From Cladocopium goreaui (Eukaryota; Sar; Dinophyceae; Suessiales; Symbiodiniaceae): a stretch of 64,000 nucleotides of DNA. The DNA is taken from assembly GCA_947184155.2 (NCBI GenBank), contig CAMXCT020003219.1, positions 1 through 64,000 of the forward strand. The letters run 5' to 3'. Position 1 is the first letter of the stretch; every line of letters starts with the position of its first letter. Shown in pieces: positions 1 to 11,639 of the stretch. Made by a program: the position numbers and the translations under genes. The notes under the pieces are model-generated. The model did not search any database and was not told the origin of the DNA. It saw nothing but the letters and a program-made list of their open reading frames with translations.

Positions 1-2
1 TT

Positions 3-584
3 CTCGTCCTTCTGGTCCTTCTGGTGTTTTTTGGGCTTCCTCTACTTGTCGGCATGTGGGCGCCCATGAAGACCGGGTGCACCATGATTCAGGCCATGGA
101 GACAAGTTTCACTAAATTGACCCACATGTCTGTCCATGTCGTCTTGCCAGTCGCGCTTTTCTATGGTGACTTGGTCAGTGATGCCTTGGTCATGAGCAAA
201 TTCTGGCAAGCTCAGCACTATCAATATTTCACGCTTAATGCCTTGGCTATTCTGGCTGGACTGGTGACCACAAGTGTGATAGGATCTGCAGGTATGGGCA
301 GTGCAAGCGAGGCATTGCAGCCTATAAGGGGCTGCACGGCCGTGCTAACATTTCTGCATGTCATACCATTGTATTGCTTCTTCTTCGCACTTTGGCAATT
401 CGCAGATGCAAAATTTGCCACATACAAGTCTGATGCCTTTGACCGCCGGCTGAGAGATAAAGGTCTCACCGCATTGATGGCTTCCTCAATCATTGGTGAG
501 ACATTTGGGGAAGCAATGCTGAGTTCGTTTGTGCAGCTGTACGCGGCACTTCGTCACGGACCACTGCAGTGGCCATCCCTCTTG
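3..584 (+). CDS. Polytopic membrane protein, XK-like, 5'-truncated exon
   Basis: The frame is open from the window edge, so the true start lies outside. It encodes a hydrophobic protein with about four membrane segments: one at the window edge (LVLLVLLVFFGLPLLV), one around VHVVLPVALFYGDLVSDALV, one around FTLNALAILAGLVTTSVIG and one around VLTFLHVIPLYCFFFALW. The acidic DLVSDALV stretch and the late GEAMLSSFVQLYAAL helix resemble the D-x-x-x-D and ESxPQxxLQLY regions of XK/Xkr-type proteins; that likeness is by eye. The open frame runs on to a stop at 662, but composition changes after LQWPSLL, where a GC dinucleotide at 585 could be a donor. An unrelated multipass transporter remains possible. 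Confidence 0.45.
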
Positions 585-958
585 GCATGTTCTGCTGCTC
601 GGCCAAAAGCGTCATCTGGGGGAGGTCAGTTAGCGAGTCCTCTTCAAGCTGCACTTATTTAATTTTCTCAGTTGTGCAATCACTTGGTTGATGCCAAGAT
701 GGCTGAAGGCCCCCCAACTCTCCCCAAGAGATCGCAGCTTGTGTTGCAATGGACCTTTTGGAGTTGAGGAATACATGGTTTGCAGGGGAGACCGCTGTTC
801 CGTGAGCAGTTGAATCATGTTCCAATCAAAGCTGCGACGGTCTTTCCACGCCTCGATGCAGATTTTGTGATCCCGCATTGATTGCAGCTTTACATGTCCG
901 AACTGCATCCAGAACGTCTAGGATTGAAAGGCCTAGATAGTTGGCCCTGTCGCCTCAG

Positions 959-1960
959 GTTCTGCTGAGTCTGATCTCACTTGGTGAGTCCTTCTCCAAG
1001 ATCGATAAGTGGCCCGGCCGAAGATATTTGGATTGGAGAAACCTTTTTGTAAAATCTTCCAGATTCCAAACTCTTCGTTTGCCTTTAGTTTTTTCTACTG
1101 GTTTTTGTCAACCTGGCTTGATCAAGGAAAGATGGTAAAGATGTCATTGAAGAGTTGCTTTCACCACTTGCCCCGCAGGTTCGGTCATGTAAGTCGTTAT
1201 CGACAGGGGCAGGCCGTTGTGGTCGGCCTAGCCAAGCCGCAGTCCGTGGCGTATGCCGCCCTGTTGCTCTACAGATGGCTGGCGGCCGCGCCCTCAGATG
1301 AACTGAGAGGAACCTACAGGAATCGATCCGGGGCAGGCCTGGTTGTTTTAGGTCGGTTGCATTTTGCGAACGTTACTATGACCTAGCTGAACAGAGGGAC
1401 ATATTCTCGGATTTAAGCGATTTGGCATTTGGAGCATGACGTCCCAAAATATGAACCCTGCAATGAAATCCAACCCGAAAGCCTTGTGGATATGGTTCAA
1501 GGGTACCCTGCGTCCGGTGTTTGGAGCCACCCTCGCCTTTGGTTTGTAGTGCCTTTTTCAATTGAACGCTTGGTGCCGCATAGGTCTGCAGCCGATTGCT
1601 TCTTTTCCCGCTGTTTCAGCTGGCATTGCGTGAGGACTGGCTATTTCTGCTCCTTGTTTTTGTTGATCAACGAGCAGGGAATTTGTGAATCAGAAAGTCT
1701 TGTTCCCAGCATTCTCAACGTCCAGCTTTGACTTAGTGACGCTTCTTGGGAGGAACTTCAGCTTTGGCATGTTGCTTACGGGGGCTCCCTTCTATGGATC
1801 GCTGATTGCATTCTCCAAGCAGGTCTGGTGTTTTACTGCACCAAGAATCGCCTGAAACTCTTCTTTGCGATTCCCAATACGCTCAGCTCGTTCGAGCCAC
1901 TGCTTTTGAGCGGGGACGGTGCTTTGCTTTCTGCTTCCTGGCCTTGATTTGTTCTTTGCA
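959..1960 (+). CDS. Middle exons of the membrane protein (fragments)
   Basis: This stretch holds short open pieces in changing frames, each hydrophobic and each next to a plausible AG acceptor. From 959, after CTCAG, the frame reads VLLSLISLGESFSKI. At about 1226-1290 it reads SVAYAALLLYRWLA after CCGCAG. At 1437-1550 it reads TSQNMNPAMKSNPKALWIWF and on to a stop. At about 1748-1820 it reads RNFSFGMLLTGAPFYGSLIA. At about 1830-1960 it reads CTKNRLKLFFAIPNTLSSFE. Together they look like loops and membrane helices of the protein that starts at the window edge. Exact exon ends were not resolved, and the intervening sequence shows no other coding signal. Confidence 0.3.
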
Positions 1961-2238
1961 AGTCTCTGCCAATGGTGGAAATCATGCTAATTACTGTTGT
2001 TTCAAAAATATGAAGACAATGTACACGGGAATTTGGGGCATATCATTGTTACACTTGGTGAACACGGCGAAATGACGCACGAAAAACATTCGCTATCATT
2101 CGCCGTCAAGTTCCATGCTTGTAAACCCAACTCTGCTGTGGGCTTTGTGCAGAGAATTAGAGAGCAGCGCATTGCACATGATTTTGAAGAACACATAAAA
2201 CTGAAATAGCATGTCCAGGATTCCAAGTCTCATCCGAG

Positions 2239-2500
2239 GTGAATGTGGAGTTGCATGCACTTCTCCATTGTGCCGAGTCGGTGGCTGCAATCTGGATGGC
2301 CAGTGCATTTGGGAGTGGAGTCCCGGCATTGTGGGAAGAACACGGCTTTGCCCTCCGACTGTTCCTTGCCTCTAGTGTGATTCAATGGCCTTTACTCCTG
2401 ATGCTGCGCTGCTTCTGTTCCCACCAACTTCCAAGCCATGATTTCCTGGCTGTGAGGGATGATTGCCTTTCTGAAGAAGCACAAAGCATGTGCGACTCTT
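2239..2500 (+). CDS. Late exon of the membrane protein
   Basis: The open frame contains two hydrophobic helices (ESVAAIWMASAFGSGVPALW and FLASSVIQWPLLLMLRCF), followed by a polar tail rich in Cys, Asp and Glu. Content and strand fit the end of the XK-like gene upstream. The frame remains open to 2589 but there overlaps the better-supported armadillo frame, so this exon probably ends before about 2505. It could be a separate gene or a decayed copy. Confidence 0.3.
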
Positions 2501-2504
2501 GTGA

Positions 2505-3197
2505 CGCAAAGATCCCGTTATATGTGGCGGCAATTGTTCCCTTCACGATGAAAGTGGCTGTGATGTGGCAAAGTTGTTTGATCTCATGATGAAGGGCCAG
2601 GCATCGGCACAGGTGGCAGCCCAAATCTGTGACCTCATCAAGCGCCATGTCCTTCCAAAGAAGAGCTCCGAACTCCCTGCAGCTGTGACGGCCGCAAGCT
2701 GTATGCAAGCCATCTTGTGCGCCATGGATGCACACTTGTCCAGCCCGGAAGTGCAGGAACAAGCTGTGTGGTGCTTGAAGAATTTGGGATTGAACCGACC
2801 GGAAAACGAAGAGACATTGATGACGCTGGGAGGCGCTGAGGCTATTTTGAGGGCCATGACGGAGCACTGCAGCAATGAAGCGGTGCAAAAGGAAGGCTGC
2901 GTGGCGCTGGCTAAATTGACCACGGAACACCAGAACGTCTTGAGGTTTCTGAGTCTTGGAGCAGATCAGGTCATTTTGGATGCCCTGCGAAACTACACAA
3001 CCAGCACTGGTGTGCAATGGTGGGCTTTTCAAACCTTCGGAAATTTGGCCGAGACCAGCGAGGGAAGAGCCAAGTTGCGTGAACACCTGGCAGCTGACGT
3101 CATCGACGCTGCCATGAGAAACGGCAACTCTGAGATCCAAGCGAAAGGCCAACAGCTTCTTGAAAAGTTGGCGCAGGGTGGCCACACAGGGCCATGA
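2505..3197 (+). CDS. Armadillo-repeat protein, C-terminal exon
   Basis: About 210 or more codons are open to a stop at 3195-3197. The sequence consists of alternating helices of about 40 residues with armadillo/HEAT spacing. Repeats are visible around EQAVWCLKNLGLNRPENEET, GGAEAILRAMTEHCSNEAVQ, EGCVALAKLTTEHQNVLRF, GADQVILDALRN, WWAFQTFGNLAETSEGRAKL and a final helix QAKGQQLLEKLAQ. Such repeats form a superhelical protein-binding scaffold; the partner is unknown. The frame is open back to a stop at 2502-2504, and CAAAG at 2507-2511 is a candidate acceptor, so the first Met codons need not be the start. It lies directly after the membrane-protein exons on the same strand; whether both are one gene cannot be decided. 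Confidence 0.6.
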   Translation, partial: RKDPVICGGNCSLHDESGCDVAKLFDLMMKGQASAQVAAQICDLIKRHVLPKKSSELPAAVTAASCMQAILCAMDAHLSSPEVQEQAVWCLKNLGLNRPENEETLMTLGGAEAILRAMTEHCSNEAVQKEGCVALAKLTTEHQNVLRFLSLGADQVILDALRNYTTSTGVQWWAFQTFGNLAETSEGRAKLREHLAADVIDAAMRNGNSEIQAKGQQLLEKLAQGGHTGP

Positions 3198-3199
3198 GA

Positions 3200-4090
3200 T
3201 GTGACGTTGTTTTGCTGTGCAGAAGCTTCTCCAGTGTGCCAAGATAGGCGCACATTGGGCAGGGGTTGGCTCAGGTGGTTATCTTGCATTTTTGGGATTT
3301 CATGTTTGGCTCAGAGAACCATGTCGCAATAATCTACTTTTGGAGTGAACGGGCCCACCTTTGATTAGTGGTGGGCAGTAGCCAGTTCTTCTGAGCAAGT
3401 GCAACATGGTGCAGCATATGCCAGCCACGGTAATTGGAGCCATGAGAAATTCCCCATTTTTGGGCAGAACCAGCCCATTTTTGCTGGTGGGTTCTCTTCC
3501 AAGAAATCCTTTCGCAGTTCGGAAGAAATCCCCCATGTCCTGTGGCGCCCAGTGGCGAAGCGGCAGGTGTTGAACTTCCATGGTGCTGAAATCACCTGGA
3601 GCTGTGACTGGGCTCCAGGTGAAGCAGCGCGACCCCAAATGCAGAGAAAAACGGTTCTCATCCGACACATGGCCCAGTCATATGCCTGAGTATGCCTGAG
3701 AATTTTCCATAGGCAATCAATGGCAATCAGCTACCCCCACATCTTATATAGGCAGATTGGATTTTCTAGCGATGTTAACAGCAGGACAACACATTTCAAT
3801 GATATCCTGCGCCTTGACATTTTCTAAGGAAAAGCATCTCTGAGAGCATTTGATTTGGGGTTCAAGACATGTATATAAAATTATATAAACAACGTTGCTT
3901 ATTTGATTCTCTAGATGTCAATGTCTATTTGGGTTTGGACCATGAGTTTGATGCTGAAAGGAATGCAGGCACGAGTAGCTGGGTTCTGGACAGTGCGAAG
4001 CCAGTTGCTTACGTTCACACGACTGGCTTGAAGTGATCATTCCCAGCACAGTGCAAGTAGTATGGAAGGAAAAAAACATGCAGACTACAA
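3200..4090. other. No gene seen
   Basis: Short open frames occur on both strands at 3300-3690 but mirror each other and show no recognisable protein. I see no repeat, RNA gene or splice-bounded exon here. Confidence 0.4.
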
Positions 4091-4093
4091 GGG

Positions 4094-4390
4094 TTGCATC
4101 TTGCTCACCCTCATGCCCGGTTAACAAAGAGCCAAGCCTTTCTCCCACTTACCTGGGACCTATCCAAGCTCGGGGGATCTCGGGAGAGGAATATCAACAT
4201 GTTGAACCAATGTCTGAGCTTCATTGGTGCCAGCCGTCCTAAGGATGTGACCTTTCACAGCTGGAACCAGGCGCTGCAGAGGGCGTCCATGGGGATTCCA
4301 TGGGACCTTGGGATCTGCGTTGAATCTTTGGAAAGGACGGCTGGAAAGTTGAACGGCTGGAACCCCCGAATGGTGGCCAAGTTTCTGTGA
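4094..4390 (+). CDS. Possible exon, unknown protein
   Basis: An open frame of about 98 codons ends in TGA at 4388-4390. The second two thirds (NMLNQCLSFIGASRPKDVTF, then WNQALQRASMGIPWDLGICV) has normal amino-acid composition and lacks the low-complexity look of its surroundings. A CGGGAG acceptor lies at about 4180. I do not recognise the protein. It may be the last exon of a gene whose other exons are missing, or chance. Confidence 0.2.
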   Translation: MHLAHPHARLTKSQAFLPLTWDLSKLGGSRERNINMLNQCLSFIGASRPKDVTFHSWNQALQRASMGIPWDLGICVESLERTAGKLNGWNPRMVAKFL

Positions 4391-4831
4391 TTGCTCAGCG
4401 CTCATGATTTTTGTATCGGATCTACTTAGTAGGCTCCTTCATGGCTTCAAAAGTTTGGAGCTTGTGTGGTTGGAAAAAGAGAATGGACAGTCCAAAGAAA
4501 TCATTGATATTGGCCTACAAAGGATGAATGCCCTTTGCGCACCAGGTTCCAACTTCCTGAGGTCAAGAACACTACATGGGATGAAAATCCCCCCAACTAC
4601 GAAAAGGTCTGAAGCCTTGTGCTTAGGGATCAAAAAAAAAAGGGTCTAAAATGGTTTTTCTATCAGATTAGACCCTGGCCAGCTACCACCTCAGACCCTC
4701 AACATGTACATGCTGGAAAGTGAGAACTTCACATTAGACCTTTTGCCTAACTCATAGAGAACTTCATCTTAGACCCTTTGCTGGTTTTTGATCAACTTTG
4801 ATGAGATGAACCACCACCCCTGAATGGACCT

Positions 4832-5611
4832 AACAACGATTGCAACCATCCTCCCAAAAACAAACACAATGGTTTCATATGGTTTCATCATATCACGTAT
4901 CCTCGGCAGATCTTGGCAGTGATGGTCTGTGATGAAGTGATGCTGCATTAGGGTCTGAAATGAAATCCTGCTGCCTTCAAGCAAACCTCTCATACAAGCA
5001 ACAGAGGGAACACCATAATAGACCCACAGATGTGACACCAAGGCTGATTTCAACCCTGGGAAATTAACATATGTCAAACAACGATTGCAACCATCCTCCC
5101 ACAAGCAAACACAATGGTTTCATATTGTTTTTATCATATCACGTATCCTCGGCAGTGATGGTCTGTGATGAAGTGATGCTGCATTAGGGTCTGAAATGAA
5201 ATCCTGCTGCCTTCAAGCAAACGTTTCATACAAGCAACGGATAGGGAACACCATAATAGACCCACAGGTGTGACACCAAGGCTGATTTCAACCCTGGGAA
5301 ATTAACATATGTCAAACAACGATTGCAACCATCCTCCCAAAAACAAACCCAATGGTTTCATATGGTTTCATCATATCACGTATCCTCGGCAGATCTTGGC
5401 AGTGATGGTCTGTGATGAAGTGATGCTGCATTAGGGTCTGAAATGAAATCCTGCTGCCTTCAAGCAAACGTTTCATACAAGCAACGGATAGGGAAAACCA
5501 TAATAGACCCACAGGTGTGACACCAAGGCTGATTTCAGCCCTGGGAATGAAACATATGTCAAACAACGATTGCAACCATCCTCCCAAAAACAATCACAAT
5601 GGTTTCATATG
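4832..5611 (+). repeat. Tandem repeat, about 240-bp unit, 3.2 copies
   Basis: The segment beginning AACAACGATTGCAACCATCC recurs at 4832, 5077, 5315 and 5562, giving units of 245, 238 and 247 bp and a fourth partial copy of about 50 bp. Units differ by small indels (the AGATCTTGGC piece is absent from unit 2). Each carries TGGTTTCATATGGTTTCATC and a block around GTGATGAAGTGATGCTGC. Reverse-strand open frames here simply restate the repeat. Confidence 0.9.
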
Positions 5612-7719
5612 GTTTCATCAAGTGCGCAACATCAAAGCAGACCCTACTTGGACTCCCATTCCCTTGCCCGAAGAAAATGGCCTCATCAAGTTTCATCTTG
5701 ATACCGTCAACACCTTTCGTGACATCGGCGTTCATCTTCAGGCCAAGGCATTCGTATGAAATGATGAAACTTGGAGACCCACGAGAGCACCAGTAGACCT
5801 TGTCATCGCTTGAGTCCGGAGATGCGCCTTAGAATCTGAAGGGTTCGTCATCAAAGAAATGCACTGCAGAAGTCTGGAGAACAAATACGATCAAACTAAA
5901 CCAGTGGAAAAAAAACAGCTTTATCACAAAACCAGGCGCGCACAACCCGAGCCGCATGCAAGTTGCCACGCGCAAGCGGTCTTGCGACAAGCTGCCCGCC
6001 TCCAGATTTGGCAGCAAAGGTGCGCCAAACAGCGGTTACACATCCAAGTTCCCACTTCTGCTTATGTCGGAAAGCAACCGCATCACCCATGTCAACCTCA
6101 AGCATTGGCGGCAGGGTCGGCGCTGTTGCTGCTGACAACCAGCACCCAAGGGTCTAATCTGAAGTTACCAGTTTCCAGAAACATACAACATCAGCATGTT
6201 GATGATCTCTGCTGGATCCCTATGGTAGGTCTGAGATGGTTGGTGCAAAATAGGTCGATTTGCATAGGGAAATTTCAATTAGACCCGGGTAAAAGGGTCT
6301 AAACTGAAAATACCTATAGTCCCTAGCTAGTAGTTGAGAGGATGGATGAAAGGATAAGCATACCTGACAGTAAATGCCATTACATGATTTATCCGACCAA
6401 CCATGATTCATGTAGATTCCTTTTTTGTATTTTTGAATTATTTTTGGAAGAAAACTGAACCTCTATACAATACTTGTCACACTTCAACGCTCAGCTCAAT
6501 CATTTCCCCTCGGTTGACGCAATGCTTCATCGCTGCAAGGCCCTGCCAGAAGCTTTGCTGAGCAGAACTTGCACCGTTTTAGGCAGTGCGGAATGTTCCT
6601 GTGAAGTCGTTCAATCGCAGAGTTGGTCTAGGGTCATTGTTGTGAGTGCGGCGATAGTTTTTTCCGTTGTCCAACTTTTTCTCCATATTTTTTCCAGCAA
6701 TCTTTTGACAATTGTTCAACTGATTGGAAAATCGACCAGTGTCCTTGGCAGGAGAACCATCCTGCCGGCCCGTCTGATGTTTTTTCAAAGCGCGAAGTGG
6801 AAGATCTATGAAAATTGCAATGTTTGATAGGTAAATCATCATGTTTATAAGATTCAATAAGTGGGTCGTGTGAGCCATAGCAATCTTGAATTACAAGAGG
6901 GTAGCAAAAATTGGAATGTTGATCAGCAAAATCAAGGGGGTTTAACCACATACATCAAATCATGTGAGATCATGTGATTAGATGGTAATTCGTATGGGAC
7001 GTGAGATTAGTTCCTTGCAAAATGAGAAATTCCATGGGAGAATTAGATGGGGATCATATGGCAGGCCGTTGGTGCTGCGGATGTGCAGACCGTGTTGGAA
7101 GATGGAAGCAGCTTACTCTACGGTCGCATGGCTGTTAGTTTGAAAAGGGATGAAACAAAAGGTTGAATATGGTGGAAGTTGGAGGGTCAATATTGGTAGA
7201 ATATGGCTTGAAGACAATGTTCTATCGAATGTCGGTTGTATATGCTCGGACACTGTTTATGAATTTAGCATTGAGGGAATATAGATAGCCTTGTCTATGT
7301 TTGTACACTGCGTTAACATTTGCTTTTAGATGGGTAGATAGAATCCTTAAGTTTCTGGCAAAAAACAGCTAATCAGCTTTGGTAATTAGAAACGTAGTTT
7401 TTGTCGCTGGAAACTCTATTTGCGCATCGTTTTGTATCGTCTCTTCATGTCGAAGATCTCAGTAACTCATCTTCTGAGTGGGCCATTCCGACGACAGGAC
7501 ACGCCAGTTTGAAGCATCCGGGGATAGATCGCCATCGGAGCACGACATTTTTGAATGGATTTTGACAATCATTAATTATAACCTTCATAATCATGATTCT
7601 TCATAATCATCATATTATTATCATATGAGTTCTTGAAAAAATATCATACAATCAGATCATAATCATGTTTAATAATGATTATCATGGATTCTTTCCCATT
7701 TTTTCATGTTTCCCCACAG
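5612..7719. other. No gene seen; A/T-rich 3' half
   Basis: No exon with convincing content and splice borders was found. Open frames at 5859-6302 and 6474-6827 have mirrored frames on the other strand and no recognisable protein. From about 7560 the sequence is rich in ATCATAATCATGATT-like words. Confidence 0.35.
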
Positions 7720-7848
7720 TTTATGTCATGTTCCGCCGTTGTTTTCCCCGTGTCTTTCCCTGACATTGTCCCGGCAAAAGGTGAACTGCTACCTGAAGGC
7801 GTGGCCCGTTTGGCTGAAGCCTTCTTCCAGGACGGTGAAATCACGGAT
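7720..7848 (+). CDS. Possible exon upstream of a methyltransferase-type exon
   Basis: After TTTCCCCACAG the frame is open for 43 codons and includes PAKGELLPEGVARLAEAFF. The phrase GELLPEGV followed by a helix resembles the region just before the SAM-binding loop in DOT1-like and related methyltransferases, and an exon with such a loop lies about 2 kb downstream. A GT follows at 7849, but it would leave phase 0, whereas the downstream exon needs phase 1; either the donor differs or another exon lies between. Tentative. Confidence 0.3.
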
Positions 7849-7865
7849 GTTTGGCTAGCTATGTG

Positions 7866-8150
7866 CTGCAAACAGATATTATATATAATAATAATAATAA
7901 TAAAAATAATAATTGTTAATATTATTATTGGTATTATTATTATTTAATTTTTATTAGACTATTATATTATATTATATTATATCATATTATATTATATTAT
8001 ATCATATTTTATTATATTATTTTATATTATATTTTATTATGCTATATTATATTTTCAAGATATATTTTAGTGCATATTATCATACTATATTATATATTTA
8101 AGATTTATTTTAGTGTATATTATCATATTATATATATAGTATAGTATGTA
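7866..8150. repeat. AT microsatellite tract (TAT/ATT)
   Basis: Nearly pure A+T, made of ATA, ATTATT and TTATATTATA runs with few G or C bases. Short related AT tracts follow at 8357-8460. Confidence 0.85.
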
Positions 8151-8359
8151 TGAGGAAACCTTGGCTGGATAATTTGATACTTGAATCTTTTGCCATGAAC
8201 AGGCATATATTACTTGCCTATGTATGTTTTTTCTTTGCGAGGTATGTGACTGACCACCCCCAAGCTATGGTTTGTCATTGGGGATTTCTAACATCCCCCG
8301 AAAATAGGGGGTTTGTCTCAAAGTGGAATAGCCCCATTGTTGGACAAAATTCATACATG

Positions 8360-8460
8360 ATATATATATATAATTATATAACAGTATGTTCTTATATATA
8401 TGAGATAATATATGATATTCATGATGTAATTTATAATATATATATATATATAAATTTATC
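8360..8460. repeat. AT dinucleotide tract
   Basis: Runs of TATATATA broken by short TTATATGAGATAATATATG segments. Confidence 0.8.
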
Positions 8461-9425
8461 TATCTATGGACTGGCTGGTGCGTTTCGATGTTTGTCCGGT
8501 GTTTGTTTCCAAGATGGGGTGACGGCCCCCTAATAGACGATTTTGTTGGGGTGAAACAACCAACAGGTGAAACATGTTCGGTTTTCCCTGGGAGAGGTCT
8601 GGATCCAAGTTGTTTCTTTTCTGGGTGAAAGCCGGTATGAGGACGAACGGAATGACGCTAAGAAAAATAATAGCTAGATGCGAGCAATTATATTTGATTT
8701 GTCTCACTATAATTGCGTCCATGTTTTTAGAAGTTGAATGAATCTAAACTCTTCAACATGAAATTCTTCAACATGAATTTGCTAATAAACCATCCCCAAC
8801 AGAGGTTTACTATTGGCTTTACCAGAGACAGAGACGACTTAATCCGATTGTTTTTCGGGTACGGAAAGATGGACCCAGCCGCAGGACCAAGAGTTGGAAG
8901 GTCCAATTTTGGAACTCGGCATCTTGGACCAATTTTGGTGGGCTGGGCGCTCTGGGTCTAGGAGACACAGCTGTTTTTGGAAAAGTGAAAAGTCATACCA
9001 TTTCGGGAAGTTTCCACAGTTGAACTTGCCCAAATTGCTTGACCTTTCCCACTTGAACTATGATACAGAACATCAACCAGCTAGCCACCCACAGTGGGTT
9101 TGTTCCAACACGGGGTTTGTTTTTGAGACAACCATCAATTTGTGAGCTGATACTCGGTCTCAACATTTCATCATTTTGATGGTTGCGACTTGATTTTCCA
9201 ATGCTTGCCCATATCTCTATGATTGGCCCAGTGAACCATGTTCCCACGGCGATTCTATGTTCTGTTTTGTTGGTTTCATCTCCCAATGGAGTCAGAGTTT
9301 GACTGCGTTGTACATGTTTCATTCGAAAAAAATGGGCCACAACCAACTTTCAATCAACATCCAAAGTCATGGGCATATCATCCATATTCATGTATTTAAT
9401 TGTTTATTTCAAGTTATTGACTTAC
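8461..9425. other. No gene seen
   Basis: Open frames are present on both strands but overlap each other and contain no recognisable domain. Confidence 0.3.
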
Positions 9426-9775
9426 TTATGTATATTATTATATATATATATATATATATATATTTATACACACACGGTAGGTTTATCATCCCATATACAT
9501 GTAACTTGTTTTTTCATCCTGACAACTTAAGGCATGATTCCGATAAATATACCTCAACAGTAAAGGTGAATCCCATCCCATCTACAAAATATGTAAATAT
9601 ATGTAATATATATATATACATTAATAATGATAATATCCACCTTTCTCATCTATATTAATGGGATATTATTATATATTATTACTATTTTTATTTTTATGTT
9701 TATTATTAATGTTATTGACATATCATTATATATATATTAATAATATCCCATCTAATATTAATATCATGGGTTATC
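9426..9775. repeat. AT microsatellites with TATCCCATCTAATA repeats
   Basis: A (TA)n run at 9437-9463 and further TA/TTA tracts at 9600-9745 lead into three close copies of ATATCCCATCTA just before the 9.8-kb exon. Confidence 0.8.
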
Positions 9776-9803
9776 CCATCTAATATCCCATCTACCATCC
9801 CAG

Positions 9804-9896
9804 GTATGGGCACCGGAAAGGTGGCCCTGCAACTCTTCCTTTCGACGCCGACGCCGCGCCACGTCTACGGTGTGGAGATGGCCCTTCACCACGAAG
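9804..9896 (+). CDS. SAM-dependent methyltransferase-type exon
   Basis: After CATCCCAG the frame reads GMGTGKVALQLFLS, then HVYGVEMALHHE, and stops at AAG/GTGCGC, a good donor. The glycine-rich GxGTGK loop followed about 20 residues later by a hydrophobic strand ending in an acidic residue (VYGVE) is the motif I / post-motif I layout of class I methyltransferases; DOT1-like enzymes have a similar G-x-G-K and YGVE. The exon starts in phase 1. Only this part of the fold is seen, and the locus may be a gene fragment split by microsatellite-filled introns. Confidence 0.4.
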
Positions 9897-9899
9897 GTG

Positions 9900-10119
9900 C
9901 GCGCAGCCATGGATCACATTCGGAGTTGGCTTGTGGAGAGCTCAATCCTTGGATACAGAGTTGGAGTGTATACACCACCCATCATGTACTGACTTCAGAG
10001 ATCATCCCAGGTATTTTCCATATATTAGTTGAGGGGTTTTGACTATCGCACTCCTTGGGAATTTTGGATGAATCAAAGATGTCCGTGTGTGTTGTTTTTT
10101 TCCTCTGTGCAGCTTTTAA
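9900..10119. other. No gene seen
   Basis: Sequence between the methyltransferase-type exon and block R1; nothing recognised. Confidence 0.3.
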
Positions 10120-11530
10120 CCCCAGGTCGGCCTTGCGTTGGCCCAACATCCCCCTTGACCGGAGTTTGATCACAGACATGAGGAGGTTTCTCACGTTTGG
10201 GTTGAAAGTGGCAACAAAATAAGCCCAACCTACCCCAAGAAGGGCTGGAGAAAGGTGCGAAAGCATCTCTTTACGTCATGCGTAACATTGAAAGAAATAG
10301 AAAAACTTCAACATGTGCAAGATGGTTCAGAAGACAAAACTGATTGAGTCAAGGGGCTGCGCTCAGCGCTGAATGGATGTGCTTTGTTTGAAATAGAGGC
10401 AAATTTTGGTCCACACCACCCTTTTGGCGCTAATCATCACCCCCGGTCAGATAGCAGGGCCAGGGCGGTTGAGGTGTGATTTTATGAAGGCCTACTTTGA
10501 AACAAATGAATGTGTCGAACCGTTCCTTGACCTAATTTCAGAGTTGACTTTTTGCTGAACCTGGGCCACGTGGGCTCACGTGAGTTTCAGAGGTTCATGT
10601 CCAAATTGCACTGGGGATGTGTTTTGAAACTTCAGAATCAGGCCGCCAAGGAACCGACCATATTACAAAGGGGATATGATAAGCGACCTGGTCCGGCAGG
10701 TCAATTTGGTCCAATTCCCTTTTTGCAGGTGAAACTTCCATTATAATCAGAATGTTCCTTCATTTCCCCCTCCGAAAGCTTCAGTTCAAGGGATTTTCCA
10801 CATCTTCCGGGTTTGATGCCCCCATGGATTCAATGCATCGGCACCGTGCCATTACGGATGAGGTTTATCCGCCTGAAGGATGCTGGGATCCACTGGCAAG
10901 GCATGGCATCCTTTTTGCCGTTTTTTTCTGATGGTGGAATGCCTGTTTTGGTTGGCTTATGTTTCTTTAAGTCAACAAGAACTATATAAATCAACATTTT
11001 TCTTGAAATGCCGCTATTGTGTAGTTTAGATTTTAATTTTGGTTCAGCAAACCGTCCATCATTTTGGAATATTCCGTGTCACCAATGACTTGGGCCTTTC
11101 CCGCGTTTTTGTTTGCTTCAGAGGCACTGGAACTTTCTGTTTCAGAGCCATGTGCCTCGTTTTTTTCACTCCAGTGATGGATTCTGCTTTGTGGTTTCTG
11201 AATGAACACTGTTTGGCGTCATATGAGCGTAGCATGGTTCTAGCGTGGCGAGGCTGTTTTGGATGGATGGCTTGAAATCGACCCTGAGGGAGTCAAGTCA
11301 CCAGCCAAATTCAAGGACCGGTCGTATGGCGTAAAAGGCTTACATAGGATTTCCGTTTGTAGCAGGACCATACCCACCATTGTAGAGCACATTGATTGGT
11401 ACGGCTGTTTGTATTGGTCACAAAGGCTCCCTGCACTTGGCATGGCCCTTGTGAATCATCAAGAGATGCCATCAGCATACCGCAGCATGGAGGAGCATAG
11501 GCTAGCATACGGCAGGGGGTTGATCAGTAT
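10120..11530. repeat. Block R1, copy 1
   Basis: Shares long stretches with 34.9-36.0 kb: for example GCATCTCTTTACGTCATGCG (10262) with GCATCTCTTCACATGCGTCATGCG, and GGTTCAGCAAACCATCCATC-type sequence at 11040 and 35741, followed by a common TCACCAATGACTTGGGCCTT. Its 3' part (11370-11500) also resembles the region of R2 at 16.57 and 37.26 kb. It appears non-coding; unit boundaries are approximate. Confidence 0.65.
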
Positions 11531-11639
11531 AGGAAAAATGGATAAAAATGGTAGCTTAGTCAATCGTTTTCCACGTGTTTCTTTTGAACCGTTCTAGCAA
11601 TAAAAACATGTTTGAGTTCCAAACAGGTTTTTGGATTGG

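Noticed and set aside
2382..3242. 286-codon minus-strand ORF, the longest in the window
   Set aside because: It is antisense to the armadillo exon, has no recognisable domain, and the plus-strand frame has clear repeat helices.
3290..3330. GTTTGGCTCA, similar to part of the dinoflagellate spliced-leader sequence
   Set aside because: Only a short match; the leader's preceding CCGTAGCCATTT part is missing, so it is not a leader gene or relic.
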